This document shows positions 18,651 to 28,016 of a DNA stretch of 64,000 bases, piece by piece. Position numbers and translations under genes: made by a program. This DNA comes from Opitutales bacterium (GTDB lineage: Bacteria > Verrucomicrobiota > Verrucomicrobiia > Opitutales > Seribacteraceae). Every line of letters starts with the position of its first letter. Position 1 is the first letter of the stretch. The stretch lies in NCBI GenBank assembly GCA_028045305.1, contig JAOFTV010000001.1, forward strand, positions 1 through 64,000, given 5' to 3'. A model generated the notes under the pieces. That model had not been told where the DNA came from. It did not search any database and saw only the letters and a program-made list of their open reading frames with translations.

Positions 18651-18812
18651 AACATCGATTTAAACGGGTCACTTTGCTTTTCAATTTAGTGACAACAGTT
18701 CAAGTTTTGAACAAATTTCAGTTTGAGACAATGATCGGTTTAGAATAGGTATTGCAGGGCTTCGGGATTAGTCTTATCAATCATCCCTTTTGTTATTTAA
18801 CCCCTCTTAAAC
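18651..18812 (+). other. Spacer between the ribosomal block and guaA
   Basis: 162 bases without a gene. They contain a palindrome GTTCAA-GTT-TTGAAC (about 18697-18711). There is also a weak stem GGGAT (18764-18768) / ATCCC (18783-18787) followed by TTTTG, which could end the ribosomal transcript. No strong promoter was recognised, though a guaA promoter is expected here. Confidence 0.3.
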
Positions 18813-20351
18813 ATGCCCCAAACCATTTTGGTTCTCGATTTCGGTTCACAATATACGCAAGTAATTGCCAGGCGTATTCGTGAACAAAATGTTTATTCTA
18901 AAGTTCTGCCTTACAATAGCTCATTGTCGGTTATAAAGAAGTTAAACCCTCAGGGTATCATTTTATCTGGTGGACCTGCTAGCGTACTTACCAAAGGTTC
19001 CCCACTGCCTACGCAAAAGATTTTTTCTCTTGGGATACCAATGCTTGGTATTTGTTATGGGTTACAATTAATGGGGAAATTATTGGGAGGTGAGGTAAAA
19101 AAATGTGATCGTCGAGAATATGGTCGTAGTGAATTATCCATAAAAAAAGGTGGAAAGCTATTCAAAGGCTTACCAAAGACTTTAACCGTTTGGAATTCTC
19201 ATGGGGATGCAATTGTACGTATACCCAAAGGATTTCAAGGAATTGCCCAGACTGAAAACTCACAATTTTCGGCCATTGAAGATGTAAAAAGAAAATTTTA
19301 TGGATTACAATTTCATCCAGAAGTTGAACATTCTGAACAGGGTGTAGAAGTCATCAAAAACTTTCTTTTCTCAATCTGTAAGTGCAAAGGAGATTGGGAC
19401 ATGGGAGATTTCATTGAAATTGCAGTGGAAAAAATTCGTCAGCAAGTGGGATCTAAAAGAGTGATTCTTGGCTTGAGTGGTGGTGTTGATTCTAGTGTTG
19501 CGGCAGCCTTAATTGATCGAGCAATTGGTAAGCAGTTAACATCTATCTTTGTAGATAATGGTTTGCTTCGTCAAAATGAACGAGAAGAGGTCATTAAATT
19601 GTTCAATGACCACATACCCGGAAAATTGCGGGTAGCAAAAGCTGGAAAATTGTTTCTTGGAAAACTGAAAGGAATTATTGATCCCGAAAAAAAGAGAAAA
19701 ATAATTGGTAAAACATTTATTGAAGTTTTTGATAAGGAAGTAAAAAAATTGGGAAATGTTGACTTTCTTGCCCAAGGAACTCTTTATCCAGATGTTATTG
19801 AAAGCGTGCCTATAGGAGGAAATCCAGCTGCTTTAATCAAGAGTCATCATAATGTTGGTGGTTTGCCGGAAAAAATGAAGCTCAAACTTCTAGAACCTCT
19901 TCGAGAATTATTTAAAGACGAAGTGCGTTTGCTTGGTAAGAAGTTAGGTTTGCCAGATCATGTGATTAATCGTCACCCTTTTCCCGGCCCTGGCTTGGGG
20001 GTTCGGGTATTGCGGGATATTACGCCCAAATGCCTAACAGTTCTCAGGCAGGCTGATGCAATCTTTATCGATGAACTTCATCGATCTGGTTGGTATGGTA
20101 AATTATGGCAGGCATTTTGTGTATTTCTGCCCGTCCGTAGCGTTGGAGTTATGGGAGATGAAAGAACCTACGAAAATGTAATTTGTTTAAGGGCAGTTAC
20201 CAGTAGTGACGCAATGACTGCAGACTGGGCCAAACTACCTGATGACTTACTCCGGAAGATATCCAGTAGAATTATCAATGAAGTGCAGGGTGCTAACCGT
20301 GTAGTCTATGATGTAAGCTCTAAACCACCTAGTACAATCGAATGGGAATAG
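18813..20351 (+). CDS. guaA: GMP synthase (glutamine-hydrolysing)
   Basis: Converts XMP to GMP using glutamine and ATP, the last step of guanine nucleotide synthesis, 512 aa. The N-terminal glutamine amidotransferase has the cysteine nucleophile in [12 protein letters not shown] and the histidine in FHPEVEHS. The ATP-pyrophosphatase domain has the P-loop [10 protein letters not shown], and the dimerisation domain ends in KPPSTIEWE. It is 4 nt ahead of hisD and likely shares a transcript with the his genes. Confidence 0.98.
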   Translation: MPQTILVLDFGSQYTQVIARRIREQNVYSKVLPYNSSLSVIKKLNPQGIILSGGPASVLTKGSPLPTQKIFSLGIPMLGICYGLQLMGKLLGGEVKKCDRREYGRSELSIKKGGKLFKGLPKTLTVWNSHGDAIVRIPKGFQGIAQTENSQFSAIEDVKRKFYGLQFHPEVEHSEQGVEVIKNFLFSICKCKGDWDMGDFIEIAVEKIRQQVGSKRVILGLSGGVDSSVAAALIDRAIGKQLTSIFVDNGLLRQNEREEVIKLFNDHIPGKLRVAKAGKLFLGKLKGIIDPEKKRKIIGKTFIEVFDKEVKKLGNVDFLAQGTLYPDVIESVPIGGNPAALIKSHHNVGGLPEKMKLKLLEPLRELFKDEVRLLGKKLGLPDHVINRHPFPGPGLGVRVLRDITPKCLTVLRQADAIFIDELHRSGWYGKLWQAFCVFLPVRSVGVMGDERTYENVICLRAVTSSDAMTADWAKLPDDLLRKISSRIINEVQGANRVVYDVSSKPPSTIEWE

Positions 20352-20355
20352 TGGA

Positions 20356-21675
20356 ATGAACTTATCTTTTGTAGAAGATGATGAAAATCTCTTAGGCCGT
20401 TTAAAAGATTTTATACCCACAGCTGGTTCAGATGCAGTAATTACTAATTCTGTCAGACAGATTTTAAGTGAGGTTAGGAAAGGGGGCGATGATGCAATCT
20501 TAGCCAAGACTCTTGAATTTGACGGGGCATCTTTGACTGCAGAGGAAATGAGAGTTAGTACTAAAGTATTACGGAATTCCCTATCTGAGCTATCTACACA
20601 AGAGCGTGTAGCTTTAGAAGATTCGATTTCCAATGTTACTCTGTTTCATGAACAAAGTGGTTTACAAAATTGGACAAAGCCAAACCACCATGGTGGTATC
20701 GTCGGTGAGAGATATTACCCTATAAATCGAGTAGGAATTTATATACCAGGAGGTCAAGTGCCATTGGTTTCAACGGTAGTGATGTCGGTAACCTTGGCCA
20801 AAGTTGCTGGAGTTCCTGAAATTGCCGTGGTTACTCCTCCAAACGAATTAGGAAATATTTCTGTTCAGCTATTGGCAGCACTGCAACTTTTGGGGGTTGA
20901 AGAAATTTACAAAATCGGAGGGGCTCAAGCTGTTGGAGCTCTGGCATATGGTTCACAAACAATTTCTCAAGTAGACAAGATTTTTGGACCCGGAAACGCT
21001 TATGTTAATGAAGCTAAGAGACAAGTTTTTGGAGAAGTGGGAATTGATTTATTACCAGGTCCTAGCGAGATTATGGTTATTGCTGATAAGACCGCTTCCC
21101 CTCAATGGATAGCCGCTGCTTTATTAGCTCAAGCAGAACATGGTTCGGGAAAGGAAAAGATCTATTTTCTTTTTCAAGATAAAGACATTTTTCCAAAAGT
21201 TTTGCAAGAAATTGATATTCAACTCAACCATTTGTCGCACGCACCATCTATTCGTAATGTTTTGGAAAGAGGTTTCTTTGCCGTTTGTTTACCAAAGAGG
21301 GACAGGTTGGTCGAAGTTGCAAACTTCATTGCTCCTGAGCATCTTGAATTGCAGGTCTGTTCCAATGACTGTGAGTTCTTTCTTTCTAAAATTACTACAG
21401 CAGGAGCGTTTTTAGTAGGCCACGAAACGGCCACTTCTGTAGGAGATTTTGCTGCTGGGCCTAGCCATGTTTTACCCACTGGGCGTTCTTCACGATTCTC
21501 CTCAGGTTTGCGGCTCCAAGACTTTCTTCGCCGTAGCAGCGTGATTCGTTATGACTCAGAATCTTGTCACAAAGCCGCTCCTGTGATCGAACAATTTGCA
21601 TCTATGGAAAAACTAGATGGCCATGGTAAAGCACATAAGTTGAGACTATCTGATAAACCAGTTGTTTCCCAATGA
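20356..21675 (+). CDS. hisD: Histidinol dehydrogenase
   Basis: Catalyses the last two oxidations of histidine synthesis, histidinol to histidine, with NAD and zinc, 439 aa. GIYIPGGQVPLVSTVVM, FGPGNAYVNEAKRQVFG, GIDLLPGPSEIMV and LLAQAEHG are family signatures and include the zinc-binding Gln/His. The stop overlaps the hisC start by 4 nt (ATGA). Confidence 0.98.
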   Translation: MNLSFVEDDENLLGRLKDFIPTAGSDAVITNSVRQILSEVRKGGDDAILAKTLEFDGASLTAEEMRVSTKVLRNSLSELSTQERVALEDSISNVTLFHEQSGLQNWTKPNHHGGIVGERYYPINRVGIYIPGGQVPLVSTVVMSVTLAKVAGVPEIAVVTPPNELGNISVQLLAALQLLGVEEIYKIGGAQAVGALAYGSQTISQVDKIFGPGNAYVNEAKRQVFGEVGIDLLPGPSEIMVIADKTASPQWIAAALLAQAEHGSGKEKIYFLFQDKDIFPKVLQEIDIQLNHLSHAPSIRNVLERGFFAVCLPKRDRLVEVANFIAPEHLELQVCSNDCEFFLSKITTAGAFLVGHETATSVGDFAAGPSHVLPTGRSSRFSSGLRLQDFLRRSSVIRYDSESCHKAAPVIEQFASMEKLDGHGKAHKLRLSDKPVVSQ

Positions 21676-22763
21676 GCAAAAGTAGCTTGCGAGTTAGCAA
21701 GAGGTTGGAAGCACACATTGCTTATTTGCCAGGCGAACAGCCCGAAGAGACTAGTTCTGTCATTAAGCTAAACACCAATGAAAACCCCTACCCTCCTAGT
21801 CCTGCCGTTCAGACAAGTGTTGGCCAAGAAGTTGCCCTTTTGAACTTATACCCAAATCCGAAATCTTCTGATTTACGAAAGATTTTGGCCGAATTACATA
21901 GCTTAGACCCAAGTCAGATTATTTTGGGTAACGGTTCGGATGATCTGTTAAATTTATGTGTTCGTTGTTACTCGGATGACGAGCTCAAGGTGGCTATGAT
22001 GTACCCAAGCTATTCTCTTTATGAGGTTTTATCTGGGGTTCAGGGAAGCAAAATGACTCGGGTCCCATTTTTAGATGACGAATTTTCGTTGAATTTGGAT
22101 GCGATTGCATCAAGTGAGGCCAACTTATTTTTTTTAACCAGTCCTCATGCTCCTAGTGGGCGGGTTTATGCTCTCGAAGATCTAAGAAAAGTGGCACAAG
22201 CAGTTTCAGGACTTTTGGTTATTGATGAAGCTTATGTTGATTTTGCACCCGAAAGTGCCCTTCCCTTAGTTCACGAATTTGAACACATCTTGATCACTCG
22301 CACTCTTTCCAAGTCATATTCATTGGCTGGTATGCGAGTTGGTTATGCTATGGGTCATCCAAAAGTCATTAAACAAATGGATCAAGTTCGTGAAGTTTAT
22401 AACTTGGATAGACTAGCACAAGTTGGAGCTAAAGCAGCGATACTTGATCAAGAGTATTTTAGAAGTTGTTTAGCAAAGGTAATTGAACAAAGAAATTGGC
22501 TAGCCAATGCTTTTAATGAACTCGGGTGGTCATTTGTTTCATCGGGAACAAATTTCATTTTTGTTAAACCTTTAAGCCCAGATGGGTGTGCCTCTCCTGA
22601 AATAACCGTCTCTCTCTTTGAACATCTTGCCGCAGATAAAATATTGGTTCGTTATTTTTCAAAACATCCTCAAACAAATTGCTTTTTGAGAATCAGTATT
22701 GGCAAGCCAGTGGAGATGGCTATGCTAATGAAATCAATAAAAGCATGGACGCAAAAGGCATAG
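21672..22763 (+). CDS. hisC: Histidinol-phosphate aminotransferase
   Basis: PLP enzyme that makes histidinol phosphate from imidazole acetol phosphate, 363 aa. The Lys for PLP is in TRTLSKSYSLAGMRVGY. LNTNENPYPPSP at the N-terminus, NGSDDLLNLC and IDEAYVDF are typical of the fold-type I HisC family. It overlaps hisD by 4 nt and hisB by 19 nt, implying tight coupling. Confidence 0.97.
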   Translation: MSKSSLRVSKRLEAHIAYLPGEQPEETSSVIKLNTNENPYPPSPAVQTSVGQEVALLNLYPNPKSSDLRKILAELHSLDPSQIILGNGSDDLLNLCVRCYSDDELKVAMMYPSYSLYEVLSGVQGSKMTRVPFLDDEFSLNLDAIASSEANLFFLTSPHAPSGRVYALEDLRKVAQAVSGLLVIDEAYVDFAPESALPLVHEFEHILITRTLSKSYSLAGMRVGYAMGHPKVIKQMDQVREVYNLDRLAQVGAKAAILDQEYFRSCLAKVIEQRNWLANAFNELGWSFVSSGTNFIFVKPLSPDGCASPEITVSLFEHLAADKILVRYFSKHPQTNCFLRISIGKPVEMAMLMKSIKAWTQKA

Positions 22764-23347
22764 CAAAGATACAAAGAAAAACCAGTGAGACCCAAATATC
22801 TCTGGAGTTATCCATAAATGGGAGTGGAGAAAATGAGATTTCTACTGGTATACCTTTCCTTGATCACATGCTTGAGTTATTTTCAAGACATGGATTTTTT
22901 GATCTAAATATCGAGGCAAAAGGAGATCTTGAAATCGATTATCACCATCTGGTTGAAGACTTGGGAATTGCTTTAGGTCAGGCTTTTTCTAAAGCGTTGG
23001 GGGATAAATCTGGGATAAAACGATATGGTTATTTCGTTGCTCCTATGGATGAAACCTTAGTCACTACTGCTGTAGATCTTTCCAATCGCCCTTACCTTTT
23101 TTGGCAGGTGTCTGTAGAAAGTGCGTTGGTTAGAGATTTCAATATCCAGTTATTCAAAGAGTTTTTCCAATCTTTTGCCAACGAAGTTGCCTGCAACCTT
23201 CACATTCGCTTGGAGCATGGTGAAGAACCTCACCATGTGGCTGAAGGAATTTTTAAATCGCTTGCCAAGTGTATGGACATGGCAACGACCTCAGAGCCCC
23301 GCTTGCAAGGCAAAGTCCCGTCTACCAAGGGGACTTTATCTGCCTGA
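22745..23347 (+). CDS. hisB: Imidazoleglycerol-phosphate dehydratase
   Basis: Manganese-dependent dehydratase of histidine synthesis, 200 aa and monofunctional (no phosphatase domain). The ATG at 22745 inside the hisC 3' end gives MDAKGIAKIQRKT; a longer frame from 22679 is just hisC overlap. Metal-binding motifs are DYHHLVEDLGI and EEPHHVAEGIFKS, and the ending is PSTKGTL. The codons of that conserved ending also form part of a terminator-like hairpin. Confidence 0.97.
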   Translation: MDAKGIAKIQRKTSETQISLELSINGSGENEISTGIPFLDHMLELFSRHGFFDLNIEAKGDLEIDYHHLVEDLGIALGQAFSKALGDKSGIKRYGYFVAPMDETLVTTAVDLSNRPYLFWQVSVESALVRDFNIQLFKEFFQSFANEVACNLHIRLEHGEEPHHVAEGIFKSLAKCMDMATTSEPRLQGKVPSTKGTLSA

Positions 23348-23357
23348 GGGGTTTTTT
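23289..23357 (+). terminator. Terminator-like structure overlapping the hisB 3' end
   Basis: AAAGTCCC (23312-23319) pairs perfectly with GGGACTTT (23330-23337). An outer stem CCTCAG (23289-23294) / CTGAGG (23344-23349) encloses it and is followed by GG and seven T's (23351-23357). This is intrinsic-terminator geometry, placed between hisB and hisH with most of the stem inside hisB. It may give partial termination or attenuation before hisH. Confidence 0.6.
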
Positions 23358-23363
23358 TAATTT

Positions 23364-23990
23364 ATGAAAACCCGCAAAATAGCGGTGATTGACTACGGAA
23401 CAGGTAATTTAAGAAGCGTAGTTAAAGCCTTCGAGCTTTTAGAGGCTAAAGTTTCATTGGTTACCAAGCCCAACGAAATTGAGGATGTGGATGCAGTTGT
23501 CTTTCCGGGGCAAGGAAGCTTTGATCAATGTATGTCTTCCCTTGAGCATTCAGGACTTCGTCAAAGCCTGAAATCTTGGATTTTGGAAGACCGTCCTTTT
23601 TTTGGAATCTGTCTTGGTTTACAGGTACTATTTGAAAGTTCTGAAGAAGGAAACCTTCCTGGGCTAGGATTATTTGAAGGTAGAGCAATGCGATTTTGTT
23701 TAGATGCCAACTACAAAATCCCGCACATGGGATGGAATCAAGTGGAATGGAATTTATCCTCAGATCATTGGTTACAACAAGGTCTTGAAGATACAGATCA
23801 ATTTTATTTTGTTCATAGTTATCGAGTGGAAACCAATGATTCTCGAGTACATTGCCTAACCACAGATTACGGTGGACGCTTTACAAGCGGAATTATTTCT
23901 TCAAATTGTCTAGCTACTCAATTTCATCCTGAAAAAAGTCAGGCCAAAGGAATCCAACTTTACCGAAACTTTCTTGAAAATATCAAGTAG
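23364..23990 (+). CDS. hisH: Imidazole glycerol phosphate synthase, glutamine amidotransferase subunit
   Basis: Supplies ammonia to HisF for imidazole ring closure, 208 aa. The class-I amidotransferase triad is visible: Cys in GICLGLQVLFESSEEG and His/Glu in TQFHPEKSQ. The opening IAVIDYGTGNLRSVVKAFE is typical. It starts 16 nt after hisB, just past the T-tract. hisF and hisA are not in this window. Confidence 0.97.
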   Translation: MKTRKIAVIDYGTGNLRSVVKAFELLEAKVSLVTKPNEIEDVDAVVFPGQGSFDQCMSSLEHSGLRQSLKSWILEDRPFFGICLGLQVLFESSEEGNLPGLGLFEGRAMRFCLDANYKIPHMGWNQVEWNLSSDHWLQQGLEDTDQFYFVHSYRVETNDSRVHCLTTDYGGRFTSGIISSNCLATQFHPEKSQAKGIQLYRNFLENIK

Positions 23991-24035
23991 AAGTGGCACA
24001 AGTGTAGTTTACTCCCATTTACCCTTCCCCTTATC

Positions 24036-25319
24036 ATGTCTGACAAAGCTACCCTTTCCTTAGGTGACACCACCTATTCTTTAAATGTTTTTACCGGTAC
24101 GGAAAACGAACAAGCCTTAGATGTTAGACAGTTACGCAAAGACAGCGGCTTAATTACTTTTGATGATGGTTATGGTAACACTGGTTCATGCGAGAGCTCG
24201 GTTACTTATATTGATGGTGACAAAGGTATTCTTAGGTATAGGGGTTACGACATCGCCGAATTGGCGAAGAAGTCCAATTTTCTTGAGGTTTGCCTTCTTT
24301 TGTTAAATGGAGAATTGCCCTCTAAAGATGAGCTAACTTCATTCGAGCAAAAAGTAGCTACTTTTCAAAACCTTCCACCAGAGGTTTTACAATCTGTTCA
24401 ATCTATGCCTACCGGACTCCACCCTATGGGATCTCTGGGCTCAGGGCTACAGGCACTTGGAGGTGCTTGTCCGCACCTCTGCACCAACGATCGTGCAAAA
24501 GATTTAGAAAATTTTGATGATGCTGCTGCTTTAATTATTGCATCGCTTCCTGCTTTGGCGGCAGCTAACCATAGAAAAATAAAAGGAGAAGACCACAGGC
24601 AAGCTCTTACCTCAGGGAACTACTGCGAAAATTTCCTTTCAATGATGTTTTCCCAGGAAGGTGATTCTCCAATCAATCCGTCCTTGAGTAAGGCATTAGA
24701 TTTAATTTTCCTACTGCATGCTGATCACGAACAAAACTGTTCCACATCTACTTGTCGGATGATTGCATCGGGAGGAGCAAACCCATTTGCATCTCTTGCG
24801 GGAGCCGTTTCTGCCTTATGGGGACCTTTGCATGGGGGGGCTAATATGGCAGTCATTAACATGCTCAATGACATCCATCAATCTGGAGATGATGGAAGTA
24901 AATTTATTCAGTCAGCAAAAGAAGGTAAGTCTCGCTTAATGGGATTTGGCCATCGAGTATATCGTAACTATGATCCGCGAGCTAAAATTTTAAAGTCAGC
25001 CTGCGATCAGGCCCTAGAGGCTTTAGGGGTTTCTAGTCCTATTCTGGATATTGCACGGCGTTTAGAAGAGGTGGCCTTGCAAGACCCTTACTTCATTGAT
25101 CGCAAACTTTATCCAAATGTAGATTTTTATAGCGGTATTATTTTACAGGCGATGGGATTTCCCACAAATACCTTTACCGTGCTCTTTGCCATTGGGCGTG
25201 CACCAGGGTGGTTGGCACATTGGAAAGAAATTGCTCAGACTGGAAAAAAAATTCATCGCCCCCGTCAGATCTATCAAGGCTCTAATCTTAGGGAGTATAA
25301 AACAATCGAAGATCGCTAA
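24036..25319 (+). CDS. gltA: Citrate synthase (type II, GltA-like)
   Basis: Condenses oxaloacetate and acetyl-CoA, the entry to the TCA cycle, 427 aa. Catalytic residues lie in HADHEQNCSTSTCR (His), GHRVYRNYDPRAKIL (His) and NVDFYSG (Asp). The N-terminal beta domain typical of hexameric Gram-negative enzymes is present (TFDDGYGNTGSCESSVTYIDGD). It is monocistronic, facing a convergent membrane protein gene 36 nt downstream. Confidence 0.98.
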   Translation: MSDKATLSLGDTTYSLNVFTGTENEQALDVRQLRKDSGLITFDDGYGNTGSCESSVTYIDGDKGILRYRGYDIAELAKKSNFLEVCLLLLNGELPSKDELTSFEQKVATFQNLPPEVLQSVQSMPTGLHPMGSLGSGLQALGGACPHLCTNDRAKDLENFDDAAALIIASLPALAAANHRKIKGEDHRQALTSGNYCENFLSMMFSQEGDSPINPSLSKALDLIFLLHADHEQNCSTSTCRMIASGGANPFASLAGAVSALWGPLHGGANMAVINMLNDIHQSGDDGSKFIQSAKEGKSRLMGFGHRVYRNYDPRAKILKSACDQALEALGVSSPILDIARRLEEVALQDPYFIDRKLYPNVDFYSGIILQAMGFPTNTFTVLFAIGRAPGWLAHWKEIAQTGKKIHRPRQIYQGSNLREYKTIEDR

Positions 25320-25355
25320 TCGTTTTTATTTTAGAGTTAGGGTCGAATTTTTTTC

Positions 25356-26111
25356 TTAAGAATTTTGTCGGCTTGATTGAATGATCGCTTCTTCTAGGTT
25401 AAGCCCCGTCATTCTCTTAATCCCTTTAGTAAGGAGCCAAAAAGCATAAGCAGTTGCAACCATGCAGGGAAGGCTAATGACTGGAAAGCTCCAAGTCATC
25501 ATAGTCCCAATTTCATCATTAAATGCATTCTTATCAGAAAAGGGTTCGGTCACCACAATTAAGCGTGCCAGCAAATAATTCACGACTGTACTAAAAACAA
25601 ATGTGCCTGCAAGTAGCCATGTACATATTACCAACAGTCTATTAAAAGATTTTTTGGTTCCTTGTGCCTCAAGTAACTTTTCAATCTTATCGACTTGAAA
25701 AAAGTCGGGATTGTAGAGAAATATTTTGACGAGTGGTTTTTTTGTTTTAAGCGTGAAGAGAGTTAGAATGGCAAGTGCCCCAGGTAAGGCCGCTTCTTTT
25801 ATTGCAAACATATGAACCGTACCGCCTGGTATTAGCCCGATTCCACCAGTCAGTAATGCACTTATTGCACCAAGGATACTCATGAAATTGTACTTTTTAC
25901 GATTACTGAAATCATAGATTCCATATGAGACCGGAAAGAAAACAGCCAATGCAAGAAGGCAGGAAGAAACCTCCGTTGATTCAGGAGAGAGTGACATCCA
26001 TGCACCTAAAATTTCACCAAACCAATCATCCCCTTTTCTTAAGATCAGTATAGGTAGTCCCAAGTTAAAGATTAAGTTAACAAATAGGTTTTCCCTTTGC
26101 TCAGTTTTCAT
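25356..26111 (-). CDS. Multi-pass membrane protein of unknown function
   Basis: 251 aa with about six hydrophobic segments: an N-terminal one (FNLGLPILIL), a central pair around SCLLALAVFFPVSYGIYD and MSILGAISALLTGGIGL, one at ALPGALAILTLFTL, and two near the C-terminus. The layout 'pair of helices, YDFSNRKKYN linker, helix' resembles VC0807-type membrane proteins, which are themselves uncharacterised; that match is a guess from memory. It is convergent with gltA and divergent from coaB. Confidence 0.7.
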   Translation of the reverse strand: MKTEQRENLFVNLIFNLGLPILILRKGDDWFGEILGAWMSLSPESTEVSSCLLALAVFFPVSYGIYDFSNRKKYNFMSILGAISALLTGGIGLIPGGTVHMFAIKEAALPGALAILTLFTLKTKKPLVKIFLYNPDFFQVDKIEKLLEAQGTKKSFNRLLVICTWLLAGTFVFSTVVNYLLARLIVVTEPFSDKNAFNDEIGTMMTWSFPVISLPCMVATAYAFWLLTKGIKRMTGLNLEEAIIQSSRQNS

Positions 26112-26188
26112 GCATTGATTGCTTTTATTGATGGCCTAAATAAAGAACTTAAGAAAATACTATATGTCGTTAACATTCTCAAATCAAT

Positions 26189-26845
26189 ATGCCACCACTT
26201 AAATGCTTAATTTCAGCAGGACCTACTCGTGAGTGGATTGATCCCGTACGGTTTATATCCAATCCATCATCCGGAAAAATGGGTTACGCTTTAGCAAAAG
26301 AAGCACGAGATATGGGATTTGAGGTATGCTTGGTTAGTGGACCAGTTGAATTACCCAAGCCCATAGGGATTGAAGTGATCGATGTGGAGAGTGCCTTAGA
26401 TATGAAGAGGGCAATAGCTGAAAAATTTAGTTTTTACGATTGGGTTATTATGGCCGCAGCTGTATGCGATCATCGCTCGAAAAGTAGCAGCAAAATTAAA
26501 TTACCCAAAGAACACTTTCCTGAAAATCTTTCAATGACTAGAAACCCAGATATTCTTAGAGACCTTGGAAAAAAGAAGAGTAAAAGTCAGTTATTGGTTG
26601 GATTTGCAGCTGAAACACACATGGTTTTGGAATCGGCACGAAAGAAATTAAAACAAAAAAACCTGGACTGGATTGTGGCAAATGATGTTTCTAAAACAAA
26701 CCAAGGTTTCTCTTCAGACCAAAACGCAGTAACATTAATTAGTTCGAATGGGCTAGAAAAACAAATTTACCTTGCCGACAAATCCATAGTTGCAAAGGAA
26801 ATACTTCATGCAATTCATTTATCATGGCTAGAAAAAGCCCACTAG
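26189..26845 (+). CDS. coaB: Phosphopantothenoylcysteine synthetase domain protein (stand-alone CoaB)
   Basis: Joins cysteine to phosphopantothenate using a nucleotide in coenzyme A synthesis. Length is 218 aa, only the CoaB half of the usual Dfp/CoaBC fusion. Motifs: [18 protein letters not shown] with PSSGKMG (nucleotide site), MAAAVCDHR, a KIK motif, GFAAETH and LDWIVANDV. The CoaC flavoprotein decarboxylase is not adjacent. It overlaps the downstream histidine kinase by 22 nt. Confidence 0.9.
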   Translation: MPPLKCLISAGPTREWIDPVRFISNPSSGKMGYALAKEARDMGFEVCLVSGPVELPKPIGIEVIDVESALDMKRAIAEKFSFYDWVIMAAAVCDHRSKSSSKIKLPKEHFPENLSMTRNPDILRDLGKKKSKSQLLVGFAAETHMVLESARKKLKQKNLDWIVANDVSKTNQGFSSDQNAVTLISSNGLEKQIYLADKSIVAKEILHAIHLSWLEKAH

Positions 26846-28005
26846 ATAAAGTTCTTGGTAAACTTGAGGACCTGGATGAGGCTAACCTCAGTAACTTGGT
26901 TCAACGACTTGCTCGCGAGCGCAAGCTGCTAGAAACAGTTTTTGATGTCATTCGTGATGGAATCCTCGTTCTGGACGGCTCGGGTGTTATTACCTATTCA
27001 AATCAACAAGGTAGGAGTTTAATCGGTCTAAAAAGCGAGCTTGGAGATAAAGTTTCATTACTCAAGGCAGCTCCTGATTTGGCTAGGTCATTAGGTTTGG
27101 ACCGTGTGGCTAATGACTCAAGGCCTGAGGTGGTGGTGCGAGAAACGATGATTCATTATCCAGAAAAGAGACACCTTAGAATTTATGCGGTACCGATCGC
27201 GGGTACTCAAGTCGATGAAATTTCTAAAAAAGATGCGGGGATGACTGTTGTATTAACAGATGTAACTGAGGAAAAAGTTAGCGTAGAAGAGAAAATTGAA
27301 AGTGAAAGGGTCACAAGCATCATGGATTTAGCCGCTGGAGTTGCACATGAATTGGGAAACCCTTTAAATTCTATCAATATTCATATGCAAGTTTTACAAA
27401 GAGCTTTAAATAAAGATTTTTCTAATGATAAAGCGAAGTCAAAAGCAGCTAAATCGCTTCAGTCATGTATTAATGAAGTCAATCGGCTGGATTCCATTAT
27501 TGTACACTTCCTGAATGCTATAAAGCCAACTGTTCCTGAATTTCAGGAACTAAATTTATTATCTGTTATCGAAGAAATCTTGCATATAAAAGAGAAGGAA
27601 TTAAGCGTCAAAAAAATTAATATTCGCCTAGATACGGATAACAAAGAGCCTTTGATAGACGGTGACTTAGATCAAATTAAGCAAGTTTTTTTTAATGTCA
27701 TTGGAAATGCAATGGATGCATTAACCAATAAATCTGACATACGAATTATTATTTCTTGGGAAAATCAATTTATTACCGTACAAATTATAGATCATGGTGA
27801 TGGAATTAAAAAAGAAAACATTTCAAAAGTATTTGAACCCTATTTCACAACTAAAAAGAAGGGGAATGGAATTGGTATGATGATTGTTCATCGTATTATG
27901 AGAAATCATGGGGGAGAAGTTGGCATTGATAGTAAGCGTGGCTCTGGAACTATTGTTACCCTTAAATTCCCCCGCAAAGGTGCAAGACAACGCTACTTAG
28001 AATAA
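26824..28005 (+). CDS. Cytosolic PAS-domain histidine kinase, NtrB-like
   Basis: Sensor kinase of a two-component system, 393 aa without transmembrane segments. An N-terminal helical segment is followed by a PAS domain (about residues 40-155, VFDVIRDGILVLDGSGVITY). The H-box AAGVAHELGNPLNSINIHMQ carries the phospho-accepting His. The ATPase domain shows the N-box VIGNAMDAL, G1 DHGDGIKKEN and G2 KGNGIGMMIVHRI. It lies 11 nt ahead of the sigma-54 response regulator, its probable partner. The stimulus is unknown. Confidence 0.93.
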   Translation: MARKSPLDKVLGKLEDLDEANLSNLVQRLARERKLLETVFDVIRDGILVLDGSGVITYSNQQGRSLIGLKSELGDKVSLLKAAPDLARSLGLDRVANDSRPEVVVRETMIHYPEKRHLRIYAVPIAGTQVDEISKKDAGMTVVLTDVTEEKVSVEEKIESERVTSIMDLAAGVAHELGNPLNSINIHMQVLQRALNKDFSNDKAKSKAAKSLQSCINEVNRLDSIIVHFLNAIKPTVPEFQELNLLSVIEEILHIKEKELSVKKINIRLDTDNKEPLIDGDLDQIKQVFFNVIGNAMDALTNKSDIRIIISWENQFITVQIIDHGDGIKKENISKVFEPYFTTKKKGNGIGMMIVHRIMRNHGGEVGIDSKRGSGTIVTLKFPRKGARQRYLE

Positions 28006-28016
28006 ATTCAATCTGT

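Noticed and set aside
18764-18792. Terminator after rplQ
   Set aside because: The stem is only 5 bp with a 14-nt loop and a short T-run; it is mentioned in the spacer note but not called.
23991-24035. Possible sigma-54 promoter TGGCAC before gltA
   Set aside because: The -12 element (TTGC-like) is missing at the required spacing.
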